Numbered from the stretch's first letter, positions 37,039 to 46,335 are shown. The stretch: 46,819 bases of DNA from Nitrospinota bacterium (GCA_009873635.1 WAHY01000004.1:34054-80872), one strand, 5' to 3'. Numbers and translations: made by a program. The notes: generated by a model not told the origin, from the letters alone.

Positions 37039-37844
37039 TGGACTCAGCAATGACATCTTTTGCCACCAGGGAAAAAGTGCTGGAAGAAAACCGAAGGGTT
37101 CATGCCCTGGAGAATCGGTTATATCTATCACGCCATCCTGAGCAGACCAATTTTTTCCAGAGCGCCATTTTAGATAAGGTTGTGAATGAGATCGCCGCCA
37201 CCCTGAAACCCGACTCGAAAATTCTTGATCTGGGCTGTGGGACAGGCTATCTGTCTTTGGAGTTTTTATCGCAGGGTTTTCATGTGACCGGAGTGGATTT
37301 ATCGCGCGAAATGTTACAGGCGTTTGAGGAGTCTATTCCGTCAGCCATGAAACAAAAGGCCCGCCTGGTGGTGGGAGATGCTGAGGATTTTTTATCTAAA
37401 AATCAGGACGAATTTGATGTGGTCGTCTTGTCAGCAATTTTACATCATCTCTATGATTATGAACTTGTGTTGCGCCAGGTTTGTAAAAGGCTTTCTTCAG
37501 GAAAAAAATTACTGGTATTTTTTGAACCTCTCAAACAGGACATTCACTCTCCGATGAAATTTGCCATGCATCGTGCGCTTTCCTGGTTTGATGAAAAGTT
37601 ATATCACCTGGTGATGAAGGTGAAGAATATCTCTATCCTGGATGACGAGTACCATCACTCTGATTACCAGAGACAGTTTGGAGGTATTGATCCTGAGCAG
37701 GTTGAAGACATTCTTCGTAAAGAAGGATTAGAGGTTTCCCGGGTTGAAAAATATTGTGCCCGGCGTTATGGGTTCCATTCCTGGATAGCAAACCGAATAT
37801 TGGGAACACAAAATACTTTTAACTTGTTGGCCACCCGCCCTTAG
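37038..37844 (+). CDS. Class I SAM-dependent methyltransferase
   Basis: The 268 residues contain the SAM-binding motif LDLGCGTGYLSLEF near residue 63, then VTGVDLSREML and VVGDAEDFL. VVVLSAILHHL forms motif IV. The C-terminal region is helical, with no membrane segment. It closes the glycan operon, with its ATG overlapping the previous stop. The acceptor could be a sugar, a lipid carrier or a small molecule. Downstream is the convergent GGDEF-PilZ gene, 25 bases away, with an AT-rich weak hairpin between. Confidence 0.88.
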   Translation: MDSAMTSFATREKVLEENRRVHALENRLYLSRHPEQTNFFQSAILDKVVNEIAATLKPDSKILDLGCGTGYLSLEFLSQGFHVTGVDLSREMLQAFEESIPSAMKQKARLVVGDAEDFLSKNQDEFDVVVLSAILHHLYDYELVLRQVCKRLSSGKKLLVFFEPLKQDIHSPMKFAMHRALSWFDEKLYHLVMKVKNISILDDEYHHSDYQRQFGGIDPEQVEDILRKEGLEVSRVEKYCARRYGFHSWIANRILGTQNTFNLLATRP

Positions 37845-37869
37845 TTTTTAATTTAAAAATTATAGTAAC

Positions 37870-39027
37870 TTATCTGGAAGGTAACAGGGATTTGGTCAGG
37901 GCATTCGCCAGTTCATTTCCACTGATATCGTTAAACTCAAGAAACGAGATTCCAATGTCATAATGGGAGTCAAATTTCTCTAATCGAACTACCTCAGCTT
38001 TCATGGTAATTGGCGTATCAAGTTTCTGGTCCGCAAGCTTTACTTTTACCCGAGTACCGATGTCAATGGGAACCGGGCTTTCCAGAAGCAAACCCGAACG
38101 GCTGAAATTTTTTCCTTGCGCGGTAACTTGGCTGCGCTCTTGATCTATTTTGTTGATTTGAACATCTCCGGCGAAATCTACCCGTATATAATGACGCTTG
38201 TCCGTATTATGAAGCACAATTCTATTTTTACCATTTTCTTTGGCCTGATAAAGGGCGACATCGGCCATGTTGAGTAATGTTTTGACATCCTTGGCATCTG
38301 CCGGATAAGAAGCCACCCCACCGCTTGATGTCACGCTAAATTGTTTTCCCTCAAATACGAGTTCCAGTTCTTCTATTTTTTGGCGAATGCGCTCGGCAAT
38401 TACAAGTGCATTGACCTTGGTCGTTTCCGGGAGGATGAGAACCAGTTCTTCTCCACCATATCTGCAGGCAAGATCTTCGGTTCTTTTTTCTGTTAACATG
38501 ATTTCTGCTGTTTTCTTCAGGGTCATGTCTCCAGCCTGATGACCATATGTGTCATTCAACTTTTTAAAATTATCGAGATCAAAAAATATAAGAGAAAAGC
38601 TTCCTTCATACCTTTGAGCCCGTTTCATTTCTCCTTCAAGGGCTTCATCAAAGAATCGCCTGTTAAATAATCCGGTTAATCCATCAGAGCGTGAAGACTT
38701 TCTTGTTTCTTCCAATAGATTCAACTCGATCATTGTTGGGGTTGTCATTGTGTTTGAAACATCACAGAAATAGTCGCACATTGCGGTGATCAATTTGACA
38801 GGCCTGTCAAGTTTTGTTTCTAGTAGATCGCGGTGGGCGAGGATACGATCCCAATTAGCTTTGGCATCATTCGCATCGAATTCCAGGTGGGTCAATATAT
38901 TGATTAGAGTTGGATAAACTTCTTCCCCTTCTTTTTCTACCAGCCCCTTAATTGTTTCCAGTAGATCAGACTCTTCATCAAAGGAAGAACTTATAGAATC
39001 AATGATAGACTGCCGTAAGCTACTCAT
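37870..39027 (-). CDS. GGDEF diguanylate cyclase with C-terminal PilZ domain
   Basis: The 385 residues join a helical N-terminal region (about 1-110), a GGDEF domain and a PilZ domain, so the protein probably makes and senses cyclic di-GMP. The active-site motif is GGEEL at 191-195. The inhibitory site RTED (RxxD) is at 182-185, five residues upstream. The PilZ domain starts near 295 with RHYIRVDF and carries NFSRSG (NxSxxG). The order GGDEF then PilZ is less common than PilZ with other outputs. An inverted repeat, GTTACAT-N11-ATGTAAC, lies 21-45 bases upstream. It is not cotranscribed with the glycan operon but lies next to it. Confidence 0.95.
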   Translation of the reverse strand: MSSLRQSIIDSISSSFDEESDLLETIKGLVEKEGEEVYPTLINILTHLEFDANDAKANWDRILAHRDLLETKLDRPVKLITAMCDYFCDVSNTMTTPTMIELNLLEETRKSSRSDGLTGLFNRRFFDEALEGEMKRAQRYEGSFSLIFFDLDNFKKLNDTYGHQAGDMTLKKTAEIMLTEKRTEDLACRYGGEELVLILPETTKVNALVIAERIRQKIEELELVFEGKQFSVTSSGGVASYPADAKDVKTLLNMADVALYQAKENGKNRIVLHNTDKRHYIRVDFAGDVQINKIDQERSQVTAQGKNFSRSGLLLESPVPIDIGTRVKVKLADQKLDTPITMKAEVVRLEKFDSHYDIGISFLEFNDISGNELANALTKSLLPSR

Positions 39028-39047
39028 CCTGAAACCCAGTCATAAGA

Positions 39048-39072
39048 GTTACATGTCGATTATAAATGTAAC
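39048..39072 (-). promoter_or_regulatory. Inverted repeat at the GGDEF-PilZ promoter
   Basis: Two perfect 7-base arms (GTTACAT / ATGTAAC) surround 11 bases. Within the spacing lies most of TATAAT on the minus strand at 39059-39064. The placement fits a repressor operator at the -10 region, but no regulator is known. Confidence 0.4.
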
Positions 39073-39165
39073 ACCTGAGCAGGGAAAATCAATAGACTAC
39101 GCAGCCATTTTATAAAATATAGACAGACCAATATTTAAGGAAAAAGTAAGGGAAGTATCAACTTT

Positions 39166-40518
39166 TCAAACAATTTCGAGAACTTGCAGGTTAGTCAGCA
39201 CCGTGGATTTTTGCAACGCATCTTCACCTTTAGGGCTCAGCTTGTTACCCGCTACATTTAAAGAATGCAGTCCTGCCAGCTGCTTGGAGTTAGCAAGATA
39301 AATGGCGCCTTCATCACCAATAACATTTAAGGCGAGTACCAGGTGGCGCAGGCTGGACAGGTTTTTGGACTCAGCCATTGCCTTGATACCCTGCGCGTGA
39401 ATCCAGTTTTCATTTTCCAGATGTAATGATTCCAGTTGAGTCAGTGTTTTAGAGTTAGCCAGCGCTGAAGCTCCCTGGTCTGAAATATTATTATTATTCA
39501 GCCTTAAATATTTCAATCCTGCGCAATGGGGAGATTGAGCCAAGGCCTTTGCGCCTTCCTGGCCAACTTTATTTTCGCCAAGATCAAGGCTTTCCATCCC
39601 TCTCATATTTGTTGAACCAACTAAAGCCTCGACCCCATCAGCACGAAGATCGTTATTGTTTAGATCGAGTGCTTTAAGTTTGGTGATTGATTTGGAGTTA
39701 GACAGCGAAATGGCACTGTCGGTTGTCAATCCGTTATTGTGCATAACGAGTGTTTCCAGGTTTTCAAACATGGCAGACTCTGCCATGGCGTAAACTCCAT
39801 CATCACCAATGTGATTATTGTTGAGGATCAATGTTTTAATACCGGGAAACACATCAGATCGTGCCAGAGCTTCCATTCCTTCGTAAGTCAACCCATTATC
39901 AGACAGATCAATCTTGTTTATTTTTTCAAGGGGAGGTACCTGCGTTAAAAGCTTTAAGCCTTCATCGCCAACTCCCGTGTCACGAAGGTTGATATCTATT
40001 AATTGTCGACCAAGCTTTGAGTCTGCAAGTGATTTGATGCCGAGCGGTTCTAAACGGTTATAGGAAAAATTAAGGCATTCAAGGTTGTTCATTCCTTCAG
40101 TCAGCGAAAGAACTTTTGCGCCAAGTGTACTGATCTCGTTGCTGGACAAACTCAAGTTCTTAAGTTTTGTTAATGCCCGGCACTTGGAAAGGAAGAACAA
40201 GGCTTCGTCATCAAGGTTGTTGTTCGCCAGTGAAAGTTTTTCCAGATTGCGAAAACAATCAGAGGTGCTGAGCGGTTGCAGTCCGGAAGAATTCAGACCT
40301 GTTTGTTCAAGATTGAGAAAAGAAAGTGATTTAAGAGGGGAGGCCTCAGAAATTATCTTGAAGTCGTCACCTTTCAGTTGGCAACCCAGGAGATCCAGAG
40401 ATTTTTTATCAAGACTCAGCTTTTCTCGTATGAGGGAGCCTAAGTCCGGGTTCTCCGTATATTTTTCAAAATGTCGGAGAAACTCCAGGCTATCATCAAT
40501 GTCTTTTGCTTCTGCCAT
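39166..40518 (-). CDS. Cytosolic leucine-rich-repeat protein, ribonuclease-inhibitor type
   Basis: The 450 residues are almost entirely leucine-rich repeats of about 24-28 residues (patterns LxxLxLxxNxL, GxxALA). The style is that of ribonuclease-inhibitor-type LRRs. There is no signal peptide, membrane segment or catalytic domain, so the protein should be cytosolic, unlike many LRR effectors that are exported. The N-terminal about 45 residues are a polar helical cap (DIDDSLEFLRHFEKYTENPD). Function cannot be assigned; such horseshoes usually bind another protein. A strong promoter is directly upstream. It lies between the GGDEF-PilZ gene and smc. Confidence 0.9.
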   Translation of the reverse strand: MAEAKDIDDSLEFLRHFEKYTENPDLGSLIREKLSLDKKSLDLLGCQLKGDDFKIISEASPLKSLSFLNLEQTGLNSSGLQPLSTSDCFRNLEKLSLANNNLDDEALFFLSKCRALTKLKNLSLSSNEISTLGAKVLSLTEGMNNLECLNFSYNRLEPLGIKSLADSKLGRQLIDINLRDTGVGDEGLKLLTQVPPLEKINKIDLSDNGLTYEGMEALARSDVFPGIKTLILNNNHIGDDGVYAMAESAMFENLETLVMHNNGLTTDSAISLSNSKSITKLKALDLNNNDLRADGVEALVGSTNMRGMESLDLGENKVGQEGAKALAQSPHCAGLKYLRLNNNNISDQGASALANSKTLTQLESLHLENENWIHAQGIKAMAESKNLSSLRHLVLALNVIGDEGAIYLANSKQLAGLHSLNVAGNKLSPKGEDALQKSTVLTNLQVLEIV

Positions 40519-40547
40519 AATCCGCCCATTTATAGAAGTTGGCGAAG

Positions 40548-40576
40548 ATTATACCATCCACTTTGCTTGAGTCCAA
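40548..40576 (-). promoter_or_regulatory. Strong sigma70-type promoter for the LRR gene
   Basis: On the minus strand TTGGAC is followed after exactly 17 bases by a perfect TATAAT, with TGG just before it (extended -10). The LRR start lies about 30 bases downstream. Confidence 0.6.
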
Positions 40577-40679
40577 TTGACTATAGCGCTAAGGGGCTGA
40601 AGATGATAATTCGCTAAAATTATTTCCTGCGGGCGGCTGGAAGTAAGAAAAGGTATTGCGAACTGGTGTCAGCGGAGGG

Positions 40680-43600
40680 TTAATTGAAGTGAACGGAAAC
40701 GGCTTTGGAAACACCTTGTTCTTCCATGGTTATGCCATAGAGCGCGTTGGCGAAAGACATGGTTTTTTGGTTATGGGTGATGATAATAAACTGTGTGTTG
40801 ACAGCCATTTCTTTAAGCATTTCCTGAAAACGTACCACATTCGCCTCATCCAGCGGGGCATCCACTTCGTCCAGAAGGCAGAAGGGGCTGGGCCGGACTT
40901 TGAATACAGCAAACATCAGGGCGATCGCAGTCATTGCTTTTTCTCCTCCGGACATTAAAGCAAGACTTTGTAGACTTTTACCAAACGGGTTGGCGGTGAT
41001 TTCAATTCCTGTATCAAGAGGGTTGGATTCATCGACCAGCGTCAGGTTTGCCTTTCCTCCTTGAAAGAGCCGGGCAAAAATTTCTTTGAAATTTTCGTTC
41101 ACCATATCAAATGTATCAAGAAACCGCTGTTTGGTAGTCTGGTTTATTTTTTCGATGGTCGAGTGAAGCAGCTCCATGGACTCCGCAAGGTCGTCTTGCT
41201 GTTTTTTCAGGAAGGTGTATCGCTCGTTGGTTTTTTCAAAATCAGAAAGCGCGGCAAGGTTGACTTCGCCTAATCTTGCAATCTTTTCTTTCAGCTCTTT
41301 GACTTCCTCTTCCGTTTTGTTTTCATCAACGGTTTCGTCGTAAGCCGACTTCAGCTCATCCCGTGTTGCATTAAAGTCTTCATAAGCGCGTTCTTCAATG
41401 TGGACAATTTGCAGGCGGTTCTCCGATCGTTTCACCTCTATCTGGGACAGGGTTTCTGTGATCTCCTGGATTTTTCTGGAAAGTTCCCGTATGTCTTGTT
41501 CTTTTTCTTTCAGGTCTTCTTCCTTTTGCCGCAGGGATTCTTCTTCCCGGACGGCGGTCTCTGTCAATCCGTCTTTCTCCCGGCTAAGTTTAATAATACT
41601 TTCTTCCAGGGTTGAAACTTCTCCGTCAATTTCCGTAATTCTTTTATTATTGGAAACCAGGTCGGATTCACGCTTCTCTATATGCTGTTTTATATTTTGC
41701 TGTTGAAGTTCCAGCCGTTTTATTTCGGTGAGCGTGTTTTCCCTTCGACCTATCAGTGAAGCGATCAGGACTTTGAGTTGGCTGATTTCTGAAGAAATTT
41801 CTTCAAGGCTGGTACGGCTCTGCTCCAGTTCTTCCCTGTGGCCTGATAAAAGTTCTTCTTCCGCGGCTCTTTTTTGTTCAGCAGACTCCAACAGCTTTGC
41901 CAGAGAAGATTTTTCATCATCCAGTTTTTCTTTCTCCATACCCAGGGCTGCGATTTCCTCTTCAATAGCAGCAAGCCTGTTTTCCAACTTCTCGGCTTCT
42001 TTATGCGATTGCTCCAGGTCGCGCAATACATTGTTCGCTGCGATCTCGGCTGAATGAGTTTCCTGGTCCAGTTGTCTCAGTTTATCTTCAAACTGCGAAA
42101 GGCTTTCTTTTTTGCTTTCGATATTTTTTTGTGAGGCATCTAATTCATCCCTGGCATTCTCAACATTTCTGGTGAGGGATTCTATTTCGCGGTTTCTGGC
42201 TAGAAGTCCGGAGGAGTCATTTTCTTCTGAGCCCCCTGTTACAAAACCGTTTGGGTCGATCATATCCCCGTTTAATGTTACAACGGTTCCATGAAACTCC
42301 GGCTTCTGATGCAAATGCAGCGCAACATCCATGTCTTGAACGATGACTACATTTTTTAAAAGTAATTCAATAACAGGACGATACTCTTCCTGGCATTCGA
42401 TAAAATTTAGAGCTTTACCCACAATACCCTGTGTGCCATTCATATAAAGAGGCTCAGAAGGGATTGACTTTGGGTTGAGAGGAGCGAATAAACCTCTTCC
42501 TGAGTGATGATTCTTAAGGTAGCCGATGGCTTCCATTGAATCAGAATGGGTGTTGACAATAACGCTTTGGAGTTTTTCCCCCAGAGCTGTTTCGATCGCC
42601 ATTTCATATTCTTGCGGAGTTTGAAGAACATCGACCAAAACTTCGCGAAGACCGGAAATGCGTTCACCGCTCTGGACGTTCATTAAGGATTTAACCCCAG
42701 CATGAAATCCTTCAAACTGGTTCCTCAGTTTTTCCAGTGAGCCCAGTAGGGAAGCTTTATGAAAATAGTCTTCTTTTCTGGAAGTGTGGCTGTCGATTTC
42801 TGATTGAAGCTGTTGAGAATAGAGGCTTGTTTCCTCTCGTAACGCCTTTTGCCTTTCTTTTAATCGCTCAAGTTCTTCGGTTTTCTGCTGGTGTTCAATT
42901 TTTCTATTCTCAAGTGTTGACTGGTTTTCCTTGATTTGGGAACAGACATCCTCTTTTTCCGAAATGAGTTTGTTCTGACTATTTTCCAAACCCTGGATGC
43001 GTGTATCGAGTGCGGTCATCTGGTTTTTAGATTGCGCTGTTTGCTGGAACAGGCTGTGAACCGATCTTTCTCCATTTAAAACCAGCTCCTGAATTTTCTG
43101 GACAGCCTCCCGTTTTTCCTGGTCATCCGTTTTGCGCTGTTCGAGCACAATTTCCTGCTCGTTGATTTTCTTCAAGGTGGAAGAAAGATTTATTCTTTCG
43201 CTTTCAATCTGTTTTGACAGGTCATCAATTTCCCCTGTCATTTTGGAAATCTCTTTTGTAGCAGATTCAATATCCGCTTCGGCTTCAGACTTCTGTTCCT
43301 TTTTAAATGTGATGCTTTGTTCACTGCTTCCTATTTGGGAGTTCAGGTGATGAATGGATTCACGGGTCTCATTCAACTGGTTTATTGACTCTTCGATTTC
43401 TACATTGAGTTGAGCTATCTGGTTGTCAAAGGTGGAATGGCGGGCACTCCACTCGGTTTTCTTTTTAGTTTGTTCTTCTAACTCTGTCTCTATAGCTTCT
43501 AACTGGGATTGGTAACGACGAACTTTGATAGAAAATAGCTTGAGTGACAGTTCCTTGGCTTCGGCTTTAAATTTTTTATACCGTTCTGCCTTGGCGGCCT

Positions 43601-44237
43601 GACGTTTTAACGACTCAACCTGACGAGCCAGTTCCTGGACAATATCTGCCACACGTTCCAGGTTTTGCCCTGAAGTTTCGAGCTTGCGAATTGCTTCGTT
43701 TTTGCGATGCTTGAACTTAAGGATTCCCGCAGCTTCTTCAATCAGGATGCGCCTTTCTTCGGGTTTGGAAATGATAATATCCTGAATATGACCCTGCTCG
43801 ATAATAGTCAAAACCTTTGGGCTGATACCCGCGTCCATCAGGAAATCCGTGATATCCTTCAAGCGGCAGGGAATTTGGTTGATGTAAAACTCGCTCTCGC
43901 CTGAACGATGGTAGCAGCGGGTGACTTTGACATCCTCAGCTACATTGGGGACACCGGCTATCCGTATTCCTGCAGGCACGCTGGATAAAGTGAGTGAGAT
44001 TTCCGCTCTATTTACTGGTTTTCGGCTGTTACTACCATTGAAAATGAGGTCCGTGATGCGTGTGCTGCGTAAAGTTTTGGACCGCTGTTCTCCTATGACC
44101 CAGCGAATAGCATCTGAAACATTGCTTTTTCCGCAACCATTGGGGCCGACTATGGCAGTGAAACCGTTTCTAAACTCCAGATTTGTGGGGTCGACAAACG
44201 ATTTAAAACCTTCTAGCTCTAAGTTTTTCAGGTACAT
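40680..44237 (-). CDS. smc: Chromosome segregation protein SMC
   Basis: SMC is the ATPase of bacterial condensin, working with ScpA and ScpB (not in this window). The 1185 residues show the N-terminal head with Walker A GPNGCGKSN at 31-39, two long coiled-coil arms, a hinge from about 510 to 680, and the C-terminal head. That head has signature LSGGEKAMTAIALMFAVF and Walker B FCLLDEVDAPLD. Length and layout are standard. Some coiled-coil stretches are very Glu/Lys/Ser-rich, as usual. The start is 80 bases from a likely extended -10 promoter overlapped by a palindrome. Confidence 0.98.
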   Translation of the reverse strand: MYLKNLELEGFKSFVDPTNLEFRNGFTAIVGPNGCGKSNVSDAIRWVIGEQRSKTLRSTRITDLIFNGSNSRKPVNRAEISLTLSSVPAGIRIAGVPNVAEDVKVTRCYHRSGESEFYINQIPCRLKDITDFLMDAGISPKVLTIIEQGHIQDIIISKPEERRILIEEAAGILKFKHRKNEAIRKLETSGQNLERVADIVQELARQVESLKRQAAKAERYKKFKAEAKELSLKLFSIKVRRYQSQLEAIETELEEQTKKKTEWSARHSTFDNQIAQLNVEIEESINQLNETRESIHHLNSQIGSSEQSITFKKEQKSEAEADIESATKEISKMTGEIDDLSKQIESERINLSSTLKKINEQEIVLEQRKTDDQEKREAVQKIQELVLNGERSVHSLFQQTAQSKNQMTALDTRIQGLENSQNKLISEKEDVCSQIKENQSTLENRKIEHQQKTEELERLKERQKALREETSLYSQQLQSEIDSHTSRKEDYFHKASLLGSLEKLRNQFEGFHAGVKSLMNVQSGERISGLREVLVDVLQTPQEYEMAIETALGEKLQSVIVNTHSDSMEAIGYLKNHHSGRGLFAPLNPKSIPSEPLYMNGTQGIVGKALNFIECQEEYRPVIELLLKNVVIVQDMDVALHLHQKPEFHGTVVTLNGDMIDPNGFVTGGSEENDSSGLLARNREIESLTRNVENARDELDASQKNIESKKESLSQFEDKLRQLDQETHSAEIAANNVLRDLEQSHKEAEKLENRLAAIEEEIAALGMEKEKLDDEKSSLAKLLESAEQKRAAEEELLSGHREELEQSRTSLEEISSEISQLKVLIASLIGRRENTLTEIKRLELQQQNIKQHIEKRESDLVSNNKRITEIDGEVSTLEESIIKLSREKDGLTETAVREEESLRQKEEDLKEKEQDIRELSRKIQEITETLSQIEVKRSENRLQIVHIEERAYEDFNATRDELKSAYDETVDENKTEEEVKELKEKIARLGEVNLAALSDFEKTNERYTFLKKQQDDLAESMELLHSTIEKINQTTKQRFLDTFDMVNENFKEIFARLFQGGKANLTLVDESNPLDTGIEITANPFGKSLQSLALMSGGEKAMTAIALMFAVFKVRPSPFCLLDEVDAPLDEANVVRFQEMLKEMAVNTQFIIITHNQKTMSFANALYGITMEEQGVSKAVSVHFN

Positions 44238-44325
44238 ACTTGATGGAGCTCCAGAGATTATCGGATCTTAAATTCGCATATTCTTCGGGGAAGGTTATCC
44301 CAATCCTATGATATTGTAAAGTGAA

Positions 44326-44345
44326 ATTATACCATGTTTGGTATA
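44326..44345 (-). promoter_or_regulatory. Palindrome overlapping the smc promoter
   Basis: TATACCA-TGTT-TGGTATA (44328-44345) is a perfect 7-bp inverted repeat. On the minus strand its edge overlaps an extended -10, TGGTATAAT, aimed at smc. A repressor binding here would block smc and could also act on the divergent Spx/ArsC-like gene. Confidence 0.45.
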
Positions 44346-44463
44346 CTCGAAATCCATGCCCACAACATATTGTGCAATTGGGTGGGGGAATATTGACCAA
44401 TATTTCATAGATGTTGTTTGTTCAAAGGATTTAGATATTCAAGTTACCCGTGGAGGTTCATAG

Positions 44464-44805
44464 ATGAAACTATTCTCGTATAATAAATGTGGGACCTGTC
44501 GCAAAGCGATTCGTTATCTTGAAGACAAAAAGATCAAATTTGATCTCATAGATATTACAGAAAAGCCGCCATCCAGGCAGGTTCTTAAAGCTGCGATAAA
44601 GGCCAAAGGAATGAAAAAGTTGTTTAATACAAGCGGCGTTCAGTACCGTGAGTTAAAAATTAAAGATAAGCTGCCAACTATGACTGAAAGCCAGGCCATA
44701 GATTTGTTAGCCTCAAATGGTAAATTAATTAAAAGACCGATCGCTGTGGATAAAGATAAAATCACCGTAGGATTCGATATAGAAGAATATAAAACGGTCT
44801 GGTAG
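44464..44805 (+). CDS. Spx/ArsC-family thioredoxin-fold protein
   Basis: The 113 residues match the ArsC/Spx/YffB superfamily. The N-terminus FSYNKCGTCRKAIRYLE carries a CxxC pair (C9/C12), the middle has FNTSGVQYRELKIKDKLP, and IKRPIAVDKDKITVGF follows, as in arsenate-reductase-like proteins. The CxxC is more like Spx-type redox regulators than classical single-Cys ArsC, and no arsenic-resistance genes are near. GGAGG lies about seven bases upstream of the ATG. A Nudix gene follows 17 bases later. Confidence 0.88.
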   Translation: MKLFSYNKCGTCRKAIRYLEDKKIKFDLIDITEKPPSRQVLKAAIKAKGMKKLFNTSGVQYRELKIKDKLPTMTESQAIDLLASNGKLIKRPIAVDKDKITVGFDIEEYKTVW

Positions 44806-44821
44806 GAATACTGGGACAAAG

Positions 44822-45376
44822 ATGGATCTGTTCTTGATAAAACAAAAGCTGAAGAGCAACTTTCCTCTTGTAAGGGAAACAACCCGGGCTCACCCGCAAA
44901 GGGCGGCCGTAATGGTTATGCTTTATCCCATGAATAATAAAACCCATGTGTTGATGACGCGTAGAGCCATGCACCTTAGATATCACGCGGGTGAGGTGAG
45001 TTTTCCGGGCGGAGTGTTTGAGGAAGATCAGGATGAAGACCTTTTGTCCACGGCTTTAAGGGAAACGAGGGAGGAGCTTGATATTGAGATTGAACTGGAA
45101 AATGTTCTGGGCCAGTTACCGATTGTTAATACCCGGTTAGGGTTTGAAATCACCCCTTTTGTTTCAGTCTTACAGTCGGCTCCTGAATATGAACCTGCCG
45201 AAAGTGAGGTGGGAGAAGTTTTGGAGATGCCCTTTACAACCTTGCTTGCAACGCAACAAAGAGACGTTGGTAGCAAACCTTCCGATGAAGGGGTGATGTA
45301 TTGGTTTCGGCATCATAGAATCTGGGGGGCATCTGCAAAGATTCTCAATCATATTGGGCATTTGGCAACTTATTAG
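44822..45376 (+). CDS. Nudix hydrolase, CoA pyrophosphatase (NudL-like)
   Basis: Nudix enzymes hydrolyse nucleoside-diphosphate-linked compounds with metal. The 184 residues match the NudL/UPF0035 group: YHAGEVSFPGG precedes the Nudix box, which reads VFEEDQ...STALRETREELDI. Catalytic glutamates are in the RETREEL segment. The final box glycine is replaced by Asp (LDI instead of LGI). The C-terminal part contains the group's typical HHRIWGASAKIL segment. It is cotranscribed with the Spx-like gene and the ATP-grasp gene. The CoA substrate is inferred from family membership. Confidence 0.88.
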   Translation: MDLFLIKQKLKSNFPLVRETTRAHPQRAAVMVMLYPMNNKTHVLMTRRAMHLRYHAGEVSFPGGVFEEDQDEDLLSTALRETREELDIEIELENVLGQLPIVNTRLGFEITPFVSVLQSAPEYEPAESEVGEVLEMPFTTLLATQQRDVGSKPSDEGVMYWFRHHRIWGASAKILNHIGHLATY

Positions 45377-45396
45377 ATACCCGGAAACTTGTTAAT

Positions 45397-46335
45397 ATGG
45401 AAACTTTGAAAATTCTTTTCCTGGCTTCACATTGGCGGGTTTCCCTGGTCAAGGCCTTTCAGGATGCGAAGCCGCCTATAGAGCCGATTTGCGCAGATAG
45501 TGATCCTCTTTCACCTTCTTTAAGACAAGCCGACCATTCTGAAGTGATACCGTTGTTTTCCGACCCGCAATGTCTAAGGGCTGTTCTTGAACTTTGTGAG
45601 ACTGCAAACGTTTGCGCATTGGTACCGTTGACCAATAAATCGATAGAGTTTATTGCTCAGCATCGAAACGAACTGGAGGCTGAAAATCGTCGGTTATGGA
45701 TTCCTGATGATAGAGCTATCGATATTTGTCATGATAAATGGAAACTTTTTGAGTTCTTAAGCAATGAAGGTTTTGAGACGCCTCCAACCTTCTTGGCGGG
45801 AAAAACAGGAGTCCCGTTTCCTCTTATAGCCAAACCGCGTCGAGGGGAGGGTAGTAAAAACCTGTTTGTGATTGAAGACATTGATGAGCTGAAATATTAC
45901 ACGCATAAATGCCCGGACCATGTATTTCAGAAACGGATTACTGGGCAGGAATTCAGTGTCGATGTATTTTGCGGCAAGGAGGGTGAACCCGGTTTGGTCG
46001 TTCCGCGCGAACGTTTGGCAGTTCGAGGTGGTGAGGTTATGGTCAGTCGTATCAATATGGACAAGAAAATCATTGAAAGGGTTCAGGCTTTGGTTGCAAA
46101 ACTGGGTTTGACGGGACCCTGTACAATTCAGGGTTTCAAGGATGGAGAATTATTTTATCTTACCGATGTGAACCTTCGTTTCGGCAGTGGTTATGTTCAT
46201 ACTATTAATGCTGGTGGAAACGTTCCTTTAATGATGTATAAAGAACTGACCGGGCAGGAATTTGACTCGGAAAACTTAGACATCAAAGACCAATCGGTTA
46301 TGACCCGTTATCCCGAGAGTGTTTTTCATCATTAA
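45397..46335 (+). CDS. ATP-grasp family ligase
   Basis: The 312 residues have a Rossmann-like N-terminal domain (KILFLASHWRVSLVKAF). The ATP-grasp core has PLIAKPRRGEGSKNLF, VFQKRITGQEFSVDVFC, and the metal-binding end FYLTDVNLRFGSGYVHTINAG. The NLRFG segment matches the usual N-x-R-x-G site of the family. This is the layout of CarB-like or PylC-like ligases that join carboxylates to amines or thiols. Which substrate it uses is not visible. The start is 20 bases after the Nudix stop; pyrF follows 46 bases later. Confidence 0.88.
   Translation: METLKILFLASHWRVSLVKAFQDAKPPIEPICADSDPLSPSLRQADHSEVIPLFSDPQCLRAVLELCETANVCALVPLTNKSIEFIAQHRNELEAENRRLWIPDDRAIDICHDKWKLFEFLSNEGFETPPTFLAGKTGVPFPLIAKPRRGEGSKNLFVIEDIDELKYYTHKCPDHVFQKRITGQEFSVDVFCGKEGEPGLVVPRERLAVRGGEVMVSRINMDKKIIERVQALVAKLGLTGPCTIQGFKDGELFYLTDVNLRFGSGYVHTINAGGNVPLMMYKELTGQEFDSENLDIKDQSVMTRYPESVFHH

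Noticed and set aside
40656-44271. Many open frames antisense to smc
   Set aside because: The smc strand shows all expected motifs. The antisense frames are composed of mirrored coiled-coil codons.
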